From assembly GCA_029204225.1 (NCBI GenBank), contig CM055098.1, positions 9,401,746 to 9,465,745 on the forward strand: DNA of 64,000 bases, read 5' to 3'. The position numbers and the translations under genes were made by a program. Below the pieces are notes generated by a model. It worked only from the letters and a program-made list of their open reading frames with translations. It made no database searches and was not told the DNA's origin. Positions 47,467-59,150 of the stretch are shown here, in pieces. This DNA is from Diphasiastrum complanatum (Eukaryota > Streptophyta > Lycopodiopsida > Lycopodiales > Lycopodiaceae). Within the stretch, counting starts at the first letter, position 1. Each line of letters begins with the position of its first letter.

Positions 47467-48662
47467 TTAGTATATATATGGCGCCATAATCAATGGTGCT
47501 TTCGTTCTCACATTTTCCACATATCCATCCATAGAAGATTCTTTAAATTGGGGATAATGAATATTATTTAAAAAATGGATAGACAATAGTTTTAATTCTA
47601 TAAAATTTAATGTCTGATAATACTCTAGAAAATATCGAATAATCCTCACTCCAACATCGTCCCCTAACATTTTATCTTTATTTTCTAATTCAGTTGTGTC
47701 GAGCGCAGTCAGGGTATGATTGATTTTTGTAAGGGAAGATTGAAAATTGTAATGTTTGTCGAAAGATTTTAGATGAGTGAAAAATAATTGATCATACTGA
47801 TCATATTTATTAGAATCTACAAAAGTTAATGAAGGAGGGACATGAACAGATAAATAAACACGACTCAATGTATCGTCCGAAAAAAAAAATATTGATTTGC
47901 ACATTCAAAAATGAATCTAATTTCTCACCATTAGGGTGAGGTGGAGAAGAGAGTTGTGTGGACTGTTCAATACATCTGGGAGGAGATTTGGGAGATTTGG
48001 GAGATTTAGAAGGAGATTTGAAAGGAGATCTAGAAACTAATTTGCAAAGAGATTTGGAAGGAGATCTTGAAACTAATTTGGGAGAAGATTTGGAAGGAAA
48101 ATTTGAAGGACATTTGGATACAGATTTTTTAGAAGACTTGGATGAAAATTTGGCAAGGGATTTATGCGTCTTGGAGGGAGATATAGAAGGGGATTTCTGT
48201 GTTTTGAAGAGATATATGAAAGGAGATTTCTATGTCTTGGGTAAAGAAACTGATTTAGAAATTGATTTCTGTGACTTGGATGAGGGATTGGAAGAGGAAG
48301 AGGAAGAAGAAGGGAAAGAAGGGGCCACTCGCTTTAGATTAGCCCTCACTTTCTTTGGAGGGTCTGAGGATCTTCTCTTTTTGACAACTCATGTTGAATG
48401 ATTGCTGGTAGTCTCTTTGGTTGACCTGGTTTTCTCTTCCTCCCTGAAGTGGTGGCAGCAACTGGTGGAACAGAAGGTGTTGGATGGAAATTCTAGACAA
48501 ACGTATCGTACGCATCCCCCTCATATAAAAAATCAACACAAAATGTTTGGGCATTATTGTCCTTCTTGCATGTATAGTAGCAACCAAGCAATCTAAAAAG
48601 AATTTTATTTGAAAATCTTCATCTGGTGCTGCTATTCGTCCAGCAGCAATGTGTATAGGCAC
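47467..48662 (-). pseudogene. Unrecognised minus-strand gene C with Ser-Pro-Lys repeats
   Basis: Three minus-strand sections are linked by frameshifts. From 48662: PIHIAAGRIAAPDEDFQIKF. Then, in another frame, EGDAYDTFV, a basic nuclear-localisation-like VVKKRRSSDPPKKVRANLKR and a long run of Ser/Pro/Lys words (KSPSKSPKSP, SRSPSKS) down to about 47950. Finally, from 47904, an acidic-neutral domain (TLSRVYLSVHVPPSLTFVDS, MLGDDVGVRIIRYFLEYYQT, DGYVENVRTKAPLIMAPYIY). The low-complexity tail resembles a nucleic-acid-binding linker. The conserved-looking last domain matches nothing I know. At least two stops are present. Confidence 0.4.
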
Positions 48663-49027
48663 TCCGCCTGAACTAAGCCGTTTGAAATCATGATTGGGTA
48701 TGTGTTAGGTCAAATCAATCTCGATTTCAGCATCCATAAATTCTAGGATCTTGTGTAAATCTGTAAAATCTTTTTTAATTACATTTGTGAAGTTATAATG
48801 AATTTTTAATTACATCACTGAATTTTTTTATTAATTTTTAGTGCTAGATGTCATTTCATCAGGAGGTCGAAATTGGCGCCCATAAATAATGGAATCTTGT
48901 GCAAATTTTTTTTCATGATTACTATTAAATGAGCCCATGTGTACCCAAATGATTGGTCGTTGTACTGTGACCCAACCTATCTATTGCAAATCTGACAAGC
49001 GTATGGTTGCGATTTAACCCACTCTCC
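48663..49027. other. Region between opposed decayed genes
   Basis: It separates minus-strand gene C from the plus-strand promoter at 49028, so it may have been a shared upstream region. No specific site recognised. Confidence 0.3.
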
Positions 49028-49035
49028 TATATATA
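49028..49035 (+). promoter_or_regulatory. TATA box
   Basis: TATATATA followed by CAAATAAAG sits about 380 bases before the ATG at 49418 and upstream of a T/C-rich leader. This is the best-looking core promoter in the unassigned part of the window. Confidence 0.5.
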
Positions 49036-49116
49036 CAAATAAAGAGGGAGTTTGATTTTTTGTTCAGTTTGCAATCTATTTTTCTCGCAGCGTTATCTCT
49101 TCTCTTGCTCTTCCTC

Positions 49117-49389
49117 GTGTATCGATTCAACGCGCGGATTAGCATTCCATCGTTCACGTGCACAACGCCTACACGCTGAACCAATACTTGGCCTTAATGA
49201 ACCGATATCTCCCTGCATAATGGATTTAAAGTATCAATTCAATGCGCCATAGGCTACAGGTATTCTCGATCCTTCCCCTTTGCGTGTTGAATCGATATCC
49301 TTGTATTTTTCTCAAATATCGAATCAATGCGCGATTCCTTATCTACTTTGAGTTGCACCCTTGTCTTCGCGCGTTGAAACGATACTTGG
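49117..49389. repeat. About seven copies of a 17-21 bp motif in alternating orientation
   Basis: Consensus CCAAGTATCGATTCAACGCG. Plus copies are at 49117-49137, 49231-49248 and 49316-49333. Minus copies are at 49171-49191, 49281-49303 and 49368-49389, with a partial minus copy at 49195-49210. Each copy differs by a few bases. Opposite copies are complementary and could pair into stems. They lie between the TATA box and the ATG at 49418. Confidence 0.75.
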
Positions 49390-49417
49390 CCTTTTTTAAT
49401 AGCTTTACATTTAGTAC

Positions 49418-50122
49418 TATGTCTACCTCCACATCTTCGAAGGATAAACTGAGGGATTTCTTAGCTAGCAGTGAATTCCCTCCAAACAAATGGATTACTT
49501 TATTTTCCTTTTCTTTTCCACCTTCAATACAGATAAGTTTGTTTATGAGAATCATTTTCAGTTTGTTGATCTTATTGATAAATTTGGTCATGCAATTACT
49601 ACACCTCATATAGATATAGACAATTGTAGTTTTGTTTATTTTTCACATCTTGTACATTCCCAACCATCTTCCAAATAAAAGCACGATAGGAAATTCTTAA
49701 AATTACATGACAGCTTCAAAAAACTTAGCTAATGTAGTATTCACAATAGAAAATGTTGTCTTCTTATAAAAGGCATGGCATTTATTTATTTATCTCTATT
49801 GAAGTACCAAAAGATGAGCCTGTTGGTTCATCTTCATTAGGTTCACCTACCATCTGTTCAAATGGATATAGATGAAGATGACGTAGATATAGGTGTTGAA
49901 GCTGAAGTTGAAATGGCTTTTGAATTTGAGCAGACTACTTGTCGCTCAATAATTTTGTCCGATTATAAATCTTCAGAGACTCATTTTAGGGAGAAAAATT
50001 TATTGGATCTTCTTGTATATATTATAAATAATGATAGTTATGTATCGTTCAAGGATATTGAAGATGTTTTTGATTTGAGAGAAGATGAAATCTTCTTAAT
50101 TTTTTCAAGTACTCTACCTGGA
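49418..50122 (+). pseudogene. Unrecognised decayed gene D
   Basis: The ATG at 49418 opens MSTSTSSKDKLRDFLASSEF and continues PPNKWITLFSF. A frameshift near 49510 leads into the 49490-49678 frame (FVYENHFQFVDLIDKFGHAI). A later frame from 49862 reads MDIDEDDVDIGVEAEVEMAF, then FREKNLLDLLVYIINNDSYV and FKDIEDVFDLREDEIF. It is interrupted at 50123 by the gypsy LTR. Family unknown, and stops lie between the sections. Confidence 0.4.
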
Positions 50123-51693
50123 TGTGGCCGAGTGCCAACAAACCCTAAGCTTAACCACTTACTAAATGTAGGGCACCCCCAAAAGTCAAGATAGGGCCCC
50201 CCTAAACAAAATTAGACCCCTAAGGACCCACGAGTCACTACATGACCAGAATTGGGTTTAACTGAAGTTAAGACAAACTTAACATGGCCTAAATAACTAA
50301 ATACTCATGGTTAAACAAATCTCGACCTTTTGGATCAAAGTAACCTATGGATTAACTTTATCACAGATTCCTGCTGTGAATCTGTGAACACAATTTTTAG
50401 ATTCTTGTTGATTACCTTGTCTCTGGAAATTGGATGTTTAGGTGATTGGCTCGTTAATTGATATCTTCTTGGATTAAGTCGGTTTAGGCAAAAGGGTTTC
50501 TCTTCATTTAGACATGTAATTGGCTTGTTAAGTGATATCTTCTTGGCTTAAGCCGGTTCAGACAAAAGGGTTTCTCTTCATTTAGACACGTTTCCCAGCC
50601 TGTCAATGGGATGCTCAAGATTCGTTCACTCCAGATACATGTACACACAATTCACATGCAACTGAAAACCACTCACCAATAGATCTGCGTGCAATACATG
50701 TGAATAACAAAACGATTCTTGCCTCTAACTGATTCTACGTAATAGGAAGCAACAAATGCGCTCAGATTAATCTACATAATTGAACAAGAAACAAGAAACT
50801 AATTATCTAACAACATTATAGCAATCCAAAGATCAAGAAACACCCATCTCTTGATTCTTAGATAGCCCAAGAACATCAAAAACTGAGATGTCAGGGATAT
50901 GCGAGATCTACACCACAATCTCAGCCTGTTTAGTTTACTGCATGCTGAAACTACTTCAAAACAAGAACAAGAAATCTCCACTCTAATCCACATTGCACAA
51001 ATGAAAGAAAGCAGAAAATTTAATCTATTCCACAACCACAATCAAGAAATAGAAATGATTGTTCATAAAAGAATCACTCAAGAAAGCTGTCATGAACAAG
51101 GAGCTTCAAGAATGCCAAGAACTCGTGGAGGATCTTCTTTATTCAACAAGAGCAAATGACATTACAAGTAAAGCTCTCTCACAAGAGAGAGGGTCTCTTA
51201 AATAGACCAAGAGGCTGTCCATGTGGAGCCTAAGTGGCAATTTCACTAATTTACAAATTCCAAGTGGAATTAGTTCTTCCACTAGAGGTCACCATCAAAA
51301 GGTGGCTCACTCTAATTCATTTAAGAGGGGTCTACATTAAGAGGCTGCCCATGTGGAGCCTAAGTGGCAATTCCACTAATTTTCAAATTTCAAGTGGAAT
51401 TAGTTCTTCCACTAGAGGTCACCATCAAAAGGTGGCTCACTCTAATTTATTTAAGAGAGGTCTACATTAATTACATTGCCTAGAAACAACACTAGCTCCT
51501 ACATGGTCATTCCTTCTTTGGGATTCACCATGAGGCTCACAAGATTTCCAACTATTGTTGTCCTAGCTAGTATTTCTCGGCTCTCATCTTCTTCCTGCTC
51601 TCTTCCTTCTGAAAACTCCTCGGTCTAGGGTGAGAGGTGCTCTTCATTACAGCTCAGCTCGCCATCTCGGGGATTCTTCAGAATCTGCCAACA
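50123..51693 (-). mobile_element. 3' LTR of the minus-strand gypsy element
   Basis: On the minus strand it begins TGTTGGCAGATTCTG and ends GGCCACA (plus-strand TGTGGCCGAG at 50123). A polypurine tract (GGGGGGGATGA, 51694-51705) lies directly upstream. It aligns to the solo-LTR-like copy at 603-1471. It contains a 130-bp tandem duplication and, near 50446-50590, two related segments sharing GATATCTTCTTGG and AAAAGGGTTTCTCTTCATTT. The distal boundary is inferred from TG...CA ends. Confidence 0.65.
51211..51470. repeat. 130-bp tandem duplication inside the gypsy LTR
   Basis: 51211-51340 and 51341-51470 are near-identical, both starting GAGGCTG and sharing ATGTGGAGCCTAAGTGGCAA. The solo copy at 603 has only one such unit, so the duplication is specific to this LTR. 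Confidence 0.9.
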
Positions 51694-51854
51694 TCATCCC
51701 CCCCTAATTTGGTGCAGGACCCACTGCAACACATGTAGAATGATATTATTCCGCTTGGAACTTGGAAAAGTTTGGATCTTCAGTCGCTTTTGTAAAACTA
51801 GGTGCTTATTCGTCTCAAAATTATTTCACAAAATTGGAGATTTCTCAATGGCCT

Positions 51855-53407
51855 CTACATCCCAGCCCACTTGAGAACCTCTTGCGAATCCTGCTCATCT
51901 CGTCGCCTTGCAGTCTGTTTTCGCTCGCTCATCTTTCTCCCTAAGGCTTCAAATACTTGGAAGCGAAGCTTGCTTTCGTAAGATAGCGGCCCCAGGTACT
52001 CTCGCACTTTCTCGATAAAGTCGTGCCAGTCTTCTATCATTGTAACGTACCGGGAGGACATAAAGGTCGCTCTATAGTAAAGTCGGGCCATCATTTCATG
52101 ATCGTCCTCAGACTGGAGAGCCACGTTGGGATTAATCCAAATTGGATCTAAGCCACGATCCCAAAAACATTCTTAATTTATCAGAAAGGTCATTGATCTA
52201 CAATATTTGGCACTTTCCTTTATGCACAAATCAGCGTTAGATTTATATTTGTGTCCGAAATCCAGCAATTGCAATCTCAGGTCATCCATTGATGTGTTAT
52301 CTAAAATTCTTGGAATTACCGGCCAGTTCACCACTTTGATTCGCGGTTGCTCTGTTGGCTAGGGATTTCTTCATCTGATCGGCATACAAAAAGGATCGAT
52401 CCTTTTCCACGCTGGCGCCCTCAGATATTCTTGCAACCGCCTGCTATCCTTTAGGATTTTATTTCGCCACTCAAGTTGTGGCTGCAACGTAGCAATGATC
52501 TTAGCCCGTGTGGAGTACTGGCTTTGACCGATCTCTTCTCGGTCGCCCCTCCTGTTGAGTGGGTATTTCCTTTCAAATCTTTCGGACTCTTTGGTGTCTG
52601 CCATATTGTTTCTTGGCCTGACAGGTGAGGTTGTCCTTCGTTGCTGGGATGGCTTCGCCAGGGCGTAGTGCCTATATCGCTCTCTTTTTACCGCTTGCTT
52701 GTGAAAGGCTCAGCTTCGTCCACATTCATAGGTTTGGGTGAGAATCTTCTGGTCTCTGGTAGATCAGCCAGGGGGTCATCATCGCCACCAATGTTGGTGT
52801 TAGTTTCTGGGAGGTCAGGGATGGTGTGATCTGGAGAGAGAGAGACATGGGAATGACTGGTTTAGGAGGAGCCGGATTCAACACATTGTATGCCGCACCG
52901 GAGAAACTGAGCTATTTTAAGAACTCGTCCTAGCGAGCCTTGTACGTCTCAATAGGTCCTTGAGAAGGTCTCAAAAGTCGGCTAGGAGGAGGTTGAAAGG
53001 AGAAAGGTGAAGGAACAGGGTAAGTAGAAATGAAAGATTCAAAAAAATTAAATGTAGAGTAGGAAGGATATTTGAAGGTGGGAGGGGGAAGGGGAAAAGC
53101 TCCAGAAGCAACCTTAGTTCTCTGGTTGTTCGAACCCGAAATACCATCCAACTGCTGGGTTTGCCCGTCGTTATTGCCTGCTTCGTCATCTCCGTCATCG
53201 TCCCTTGGTTTTTGCTCTAAGGCTCCCGCTTGGGCCTTGCACGCCATGTTCCAAAGTTGGTTCACTTTGTCCAAGACTTGCTGCAGGGCCTTCGTCACTT
53301 CTTCTAACTGCTTATGGGACTCGAGGATGATTTTTGTCTCTTTTGCCGCAGCATTCTCATAATTTCTCTTTTCGGCTTCTCTTTCTTGAATCAACCATAC
53401 ATACTTT
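51855..53407 (-). pseudogene. Extra gypsy frame downstream of integrase, C-terminal part
   Basis: Minus-strand coding in several frames. From 53407 it carries YVWLIQEREAEKRNYENAAA and a heptad-rich coiled coil (LEEVTKALQQVLDKVNQLW), then an acidic patch (DDDGDDEAGNNDG) and a Pro/Phe-rich segment. Lower down are SQYSTRAKIIATLQPQLEWR (about 52530) and the 52124-51855 frame with MMARLYYRATFMSSRYVTMI and FIEKVREYLGPLSYESK. It lies between integrase and the 3' LTR. The start of the protein is on the far side of the inserted element at 53408. Confidence 0.55.
53403..53407. other. Target-site duplication, left
   Basis: ACTTT, identical to 59146-59150 at the other end of the inserted element. Confidence 0.9.
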
Positions 53408-54169
<762 letters not shown>

Positions 54170-54170
54170 G

Positions 54171-54188
54171 TGGCACCGTTGCCAGGGA
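54171..54188 (+). other. Gypsy-type primer-binding site
   Basis: TGGCACCGTTGCCAGGGA starts one base after the LTR. It differs from the common plant gypsy site TGGCGCCGTTGCCGGGGA at two positions, both G-to-A changes within CG pairs. Confidence 0.8.
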
Positions 54189-54669
54189 GCGCCACACACT
54201 CGCTTCGACGCATAGTTTTCTTAATCTCTTCATCTCTCTCCCGCTCTCTTTTCTTCTCTCTCACCATTCATTTTCACTAGAAAATCCGATCTTAGGGGTA
54301 GAATAGTGTGAGTAGTGTTAGTTTGTGCCGTTTTTTCGTGATTTTTTTGTTTGTTTTAACTGTAGGGAGAGATTGTGGGGTGGGAGGATCAGATCCAAGC
54401 ACCCAATTCCTTCATTAATCCATAAAAAAATCAGAAAAAAAACTCAAAATCTGTTTTTGGAGGGAAAAGGAGAGGCAAAATCTCATCAGATTTTGATTTC
54501 TCAAAAACTAGTGGGCATGAACCTTTGCATGACTGGCAGCAGCTCCAGGGTACTGTCCCAGACCTGCATAGAAGCTTGCGAGGGTTAGTTCCCATCAGAT
54601 TTTGAAAAAACAGAGAAAAACCCAAAAAAATCCAAAAATCCTTTGTAAAAATATAAAAAAATTTCAAAA

Positions 54670-55790
54670 CTCAAAACTAATCTTCGCAGAGCTCTCTGAA
54701 GTTCCATCTCACTGAGACAAGGACACAGAGAAGTCTGCAAAAGTTAGATCCCAAAAAAAGTGCCCCTGTGAAGGTTCCCAAGAGCAAAAAATGGCCTAGA
54801 ACCTTCTCAAACAACAAATTTTCGAGTTTCCTTGGGAAGTAACCTTCGCAGAGCTCTCTGAAGTTCCATCTCACTGAGACAAACACACAGAGAAGTCTGG
54901 GAGAGTTAGATCCCAAAAAAAGTCCCCCTGTGAAGGTTCCCAAGAGCAAAAAGTGACCTAGAACCTTCTCAGACAGCAAATTTTTGAGTTTCCTTGGAAA
55001 GTAACTCTTGCAGCTTGGTAAGCAAGTGGATCTGACTCAGATACAAGCACATACCAGCTTGCGAAGATCAGAAAATCTCAAAATTTGGCCAAAAAACCCC
55101 AAAAAAATGCAATTTTTTCAAGATTCTTTGATTTTTCTTGAGAAGTGACTCTCACAGCTTGGTGAGCAGCTGAACCTAACTGAGATACAAGTGCATACCA
55201 GTCTGCGAGGGTTTCTTCCCAGAAAATCTTAAAATTTTGCAAAAAAACCCCAAAAAAATGCACTTTTTCAAAATGTTTTTAGTTTCCTTGGAAAGTAACC
55301 CTCGAAGCTTGGTGAGCAGCTGAATCTGACTTAGATACAAGTGCATACTAGTCTGCAAGGGTTTGTTCCCAGAAAATCTTAAAATTTTGCAAAAAAACCC
55401 AAAAAAAAAAAAACACTTTTTTCAAGATTTTTGAGTTTCCTTGGGAAGTAACTCTCACAGCTTGGTGAGCAGTTGAATCTGACTAAGATACAAGTTCATA
55501 CCAGTCCGCGAGGGTTTTTTTCCCAGAAAATCTTAAATTTTGCAAAAAAACCCCCAAAAAAAGCACTTTTTTCAAGAGTTTTTGGGTTTCCTTGGGAAGT
55601 CACTCTTGCAGCTTGGTGAGCAGCTGAATCTAATTGAGATTCAAGTGCATACCAATCTACAAGGGTTTGTTCCCAGAAAATCTTAAAATTTTGAAAAAAA
55701 AAACCCAAAAAATTACACTTTTTCCATGATTTTTTGAGATTTGCTGGGAAGTAACCTTCGCAAAGAGTTTTATAGATAGATCTAAGCTAG
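54670..55790. repeat. Tandem array in the leader of the gag-only element
   Basis: About eight units of 145-165 bp, each starting near GGAAGTAAC(C/T)(C/T)T(C/T)GCAG. Units begin near 54681, 54838, 55001, 55146, 55292, 55448, 55599 and 55749. The first two are one subtype (GAGCTCTCTGAAG) and the next five another (CAGCTTGGTGAGCAG). Each has an A-run block (CAAAAAAACCCCAAAAAAA). Confidence 0.85.
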
Positions 55791-56298
55791 ATCTGGCTAC
55801 TGTAAAAGTTTTGTGAAGATCCAATGGTTAGATTTTAAAATATCCAAGAAAAAGTGCCAAAAAAACTGAGTTTTTTTTTAATCTTGAAAAACCTGTCCAT
55901 CAAGAACCCTTGCAGAACTCACATTGTCTAGAAATGGTCCAGATACAGCTACTGTAGGAAGGTTGAAGGTTAGATTCACTCAAATTTGAAGAAATCTCAA
56001 AAAAAAAAAAAAAAAAAAAACCAAGAAAAAGGGCTAAAATCACACTATTAGCCAACTGAAACTGATCAGATCTTGTCAAATCTAGGTTGCAGTCACATTA
56101 TCCATCAAGATCCAACATCCCTAGACTGAATCAAGTGAATGAACCTCAGATCAAGCCGATCGGTTCCCTCCACATCAACCACTATCCATCCATCATTCTT
56201 CTGTCCCATCTTCTATCTCCATCTCTGCTAGATAAATCCATTTCTGTCTCTATTCTCATCACTGATTATCTTCTCTTTTTCTTCTTCTCCATCTCCCA

Positions 56299-56323
56299 AA
56301 AAAAAAAAAAGGGGGGGGGGGGG
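56299..56323. repeat. Poly-A / poly-G junction
   Basis: About 13 A followed by about 12 G, just upstream of gag in the gag-only element. Confidence 0.9.
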
Positions 56324-56400
56324 TTGGAACACTAGAGTCATTGAGCAAACCTTGAAGCAAATCACCAACCAGCTACTTTGCGACATTCTAGTGCTGAACT

Positions 56401-57333
56401 ATGGAGACCACTCTTGTAGGATTATCGAAATTAAAAAAGTTCCCTGTTGAAACAATCCGAGACTACACCTATCGGATCTATCATTCAGTGAAGGATTGTG
56501 ATCCCTCCATTCCCCAACAGATCATCATGGCAAAATACTATGCCGGACTGCCCAAAAGGATCAGATCTGGTATGGAAGAGTTAGCATCCTATGCGTCGCT
56601 TGCACAACTTTGTAAGGATGTTGCCTTGATGGAAATCTCACTCGAGAAGAAGGATTTTCTCTATCCATATGGGGAATCAGAGGAACAAAGGTCGACAACG
56701 AGCAATGATCCAACAAGAATGGAACCCCATGCAAGGCAACAAAGTGCAGCAAGGTCAAGCAGATCAAGTGCAGCGGAAGACCAAGAACTTTGCAGTTCAA
56801 GCTATTAGCAAGCTTATGCTCGCTCTATTAAGTTTTTTGAAAAGGATGAATGTACATTCTGCTTTGGAGATCATCCAAATACCAGGTGTCCAATCAAGAC
56901 TCCGCGCTTGTTAAAAGGACAAAATATAGAGCAACAGGCTTGTCGATAGCAAGATCCAGCGGTTCAAGGGTCAGAAGCAGAATCAAGCCAACAAGGAGCT
57001 CACCAGAAGGATGGACGTTAGATTGATCTATCTAAATGACGAGTTTCTTCAACAAACAATGGCAAGGTAGAAGTTTTGGTTATATTCTCTTGCATGTCAC
57101 CGCATTCAATGGAGGACCATAACAGGCTACTAGCCTATTTTGTGGAAGACCCTAAGGGGAATCTGTTACCGGTGTATGCCTATCAACTTAGAGGTGATGG
57201 CATAATGCACTCAGTTAGGTGCTATGGATGCGGAGGAAAACACTGCCAGGCTGAATGTCCACACCGAGGGGATCCGTCAACATTTGATCCCTCGTGTTCA
57301 CAATGCGGAGTTAATCATCCATGCCGAGATTGA
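56401..57333 (+). pseudogene. Gypsy gag with zinc knuckle, frame-broken
   Basis: The ATG at 56401 opens METTLVGLSKLKKFPVETIR and reads through DYTYRIYHSVKDCDP, IIMAKYYAGLPKRIRSGMEE and ASLAQLCKDVALMEISLEKK, a retrotransposon gag core, for 135 codons. After frame breaks the reading resumes at 57076 with MEDHNRLLAYFVEDPKGNLL and a zinc-knuckle-like CYGCGGKHCQAEC at 57220-57258, then CSQCGVNHPC. The knuckle spacing is C-x2-C-x3-H-x4-C, one residue shorter than usual between Cys and His. Confidence 0.75.
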
Positions 57334-57336
57334 CCG

Positions 57337-58425
57337 ATGAGAAATTCACAAATAGCCAGGAGGCATTTGGCCTATGTAGACCGACATGCACCTGGGGTAA
57401 CCCTTCCACCTCGAACGTACTACAAAAGAAAAATCTTAGTGCCACCGGGTTATGAAACGAGTGACGAAGAGGACAATCTAGCAAAAGTCCCAAAGTACGC
57501 AAAGGTACCCTCAGGCAAACAAGTAAAACCATCATAGAAGGCAGAGATGGTAGAATCCATCACGCCAATGGTAACTAAGGAAGTCAAGAAATTGGCATCC
57601 GACGAAGTCCAACGGATTTTACCAAGTCTCTTGGCGCAATCACTACAAAGAATTCTTAGTGATGAATTACAAAGGGGACTAGCGTCAACATAGCAACTTG
57701 AAGGCAACACAACAAGATCCAAGGAACAGTGCCATCACGCAGCCTTCAACGGGGAAGTGCAATGACCAAGAGAAGACTAAAGTTGATAATTGCCCCTCAA
57801 CGAGCAAGATTCAACCAATGTCTAATTGTTCCACAATTCAACAGACCCCCAAATCAATGCCAATTCGGGGTATATCCATTCTTCAAAGACCAAATCTAGG
57901 GAATCCAAGCCCAAAACGGCCAATTGTACATCAAGAACCAGCACCTACAATGACAAAGCCTTGTCCTAAATCTATGATATTGACTATTGAGGAAAGTCGT
58001 CAGGTTGATGCATACTTCGAATACCTGGACAGACAAGAGCATCAAGCAAGCACGCCCTATCCACATTATGATTTGGGGGAGTCCATGACATTGGGACCAG
58101 TTGCGCCGATCTATGAGGATCCATTATATCAGCAAGATTTATCTTGGTATCCTCCGATGGCATACCTCGACTACCCAATTGTCAATGAACAAGGTTATCT
58201 GGAATGGCCACCAGACCCTCATAGGTATTATCGAAAATCTGGCAAGTCCAAGTTCTTGCCTAATCGCCATCATCCAATAAAGCCTCAAGTTTTACGTAAG
58301 CGAATTTTATCCACGCTTTTCCTAAAGCACCCATGTCCCAGCAATAAAAGAACCAACAACAGCGCCCCTTCACGACAGTTGCAGCTTAGTGCCGAGGGAC
58401 TGGCACTACTTTGGGCCGTGGACCT
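57337..58425 (+). pseudogene. Third frame of the gag-only element, proline-rich
   Basis: After a short frame (57337-57537, with PPRTYYKRKILVPPGYETSD), the longest frame starts at 57698. It continues past the LTR start at 58426, giving 277 codons to 58531. It is Pro/Gln/Ser-rich (KSMPIRGISILQRPNLGNPS, then HYDLGESMTLGPVAPIYEDP and LYQQDLSWYPPMAYLDYP). No protease D-S/T-G or RT motif is visible. It may be a Gag extension or an accessory product specific to this family. Confidence 0.55.
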
Positions 58426-59145
58426 TGTTGTGGGTATTTCCTGCACAGTAATAAGTAAGTGGGTCCCACCACTTAAAATATTGTTGGCCAAGCCTTACCT
58501 AGTGGGCCCCGCCACAGTACATTGTAAGTAGGGTAATAAGTGAGAGGGCACTGGCATCCTGCGCGTGTAAGCCCAACCCAGCACAAGTAGCAAGTTGTAA
58601 TTCCTAGGAATAAGAGACTAGGGGCTTAAAACTCTAAAATGACATCTGAGGCCCTAAGTCAAGTTGCAAATAAAAAAGCTAAAAGGGCCCAACTTAAAAC
58701 TCCCATGAATCATGTGAGTGCCCTTGTGCTTTCTTAGCACCTATAGATTAAGTTGTGTTTATTTTAAAGGCTTGGATTAGAATTCTTACCCCAATGAAGT
58801 GGCCAATGAGAGTGAAGGAGGCTCACCTCTAAAATCTATAAGAGGGAGCCATTTCCTTTGTATTGTATCATCTTCCATTCTCATTCTAATAAACTCTTTT
58901 GGTTTCTCCACCTCCATCTCTCTCTCTCCTCTCCCTCTCTCTTCTCCCTCTCTCCCTACGTTGGGATAATAGCTTTGGGTAGGCGCTCGAGTCCCCAAAG
59001 CCTTTCTCAACCTAGGCGTTCTCTCTCTCCCTCTCTCCACTCTCTTTCACCTCTCTCTCCTCTCCCTCTCTCTTCTTGCTATGCAAGTGAAGGCGAGGTT
59101 GCCGCTCCCAACGACAGACCCCTATGCTACATCGATGACACAACA
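58426..59145 (+). mobile_element. 3' LTR of the gag-only gypsy element
   Basis: A 720-bp LTR with TGTTG...CAACA termini, followed directly by the target duplication. Confidence 0.92.
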
Positions 59146-59150
59146 ACTTT
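59146..59150. other. Target-site duplication, right
   Basis: ACTTT, matching 53403-53407. Confidence 0.9.

Noticed and set aside
47958-48401. Plus-strand acidic 147-codon repeat frame (GDLEGDLKGDLET type)
   Set aside because: The minus strand gives a Ser-Pro-Lys frame that continues past both ends of the repeat into other readable sequence, so the acidic frame is probably its shadow. I hold this with moderate confidence.
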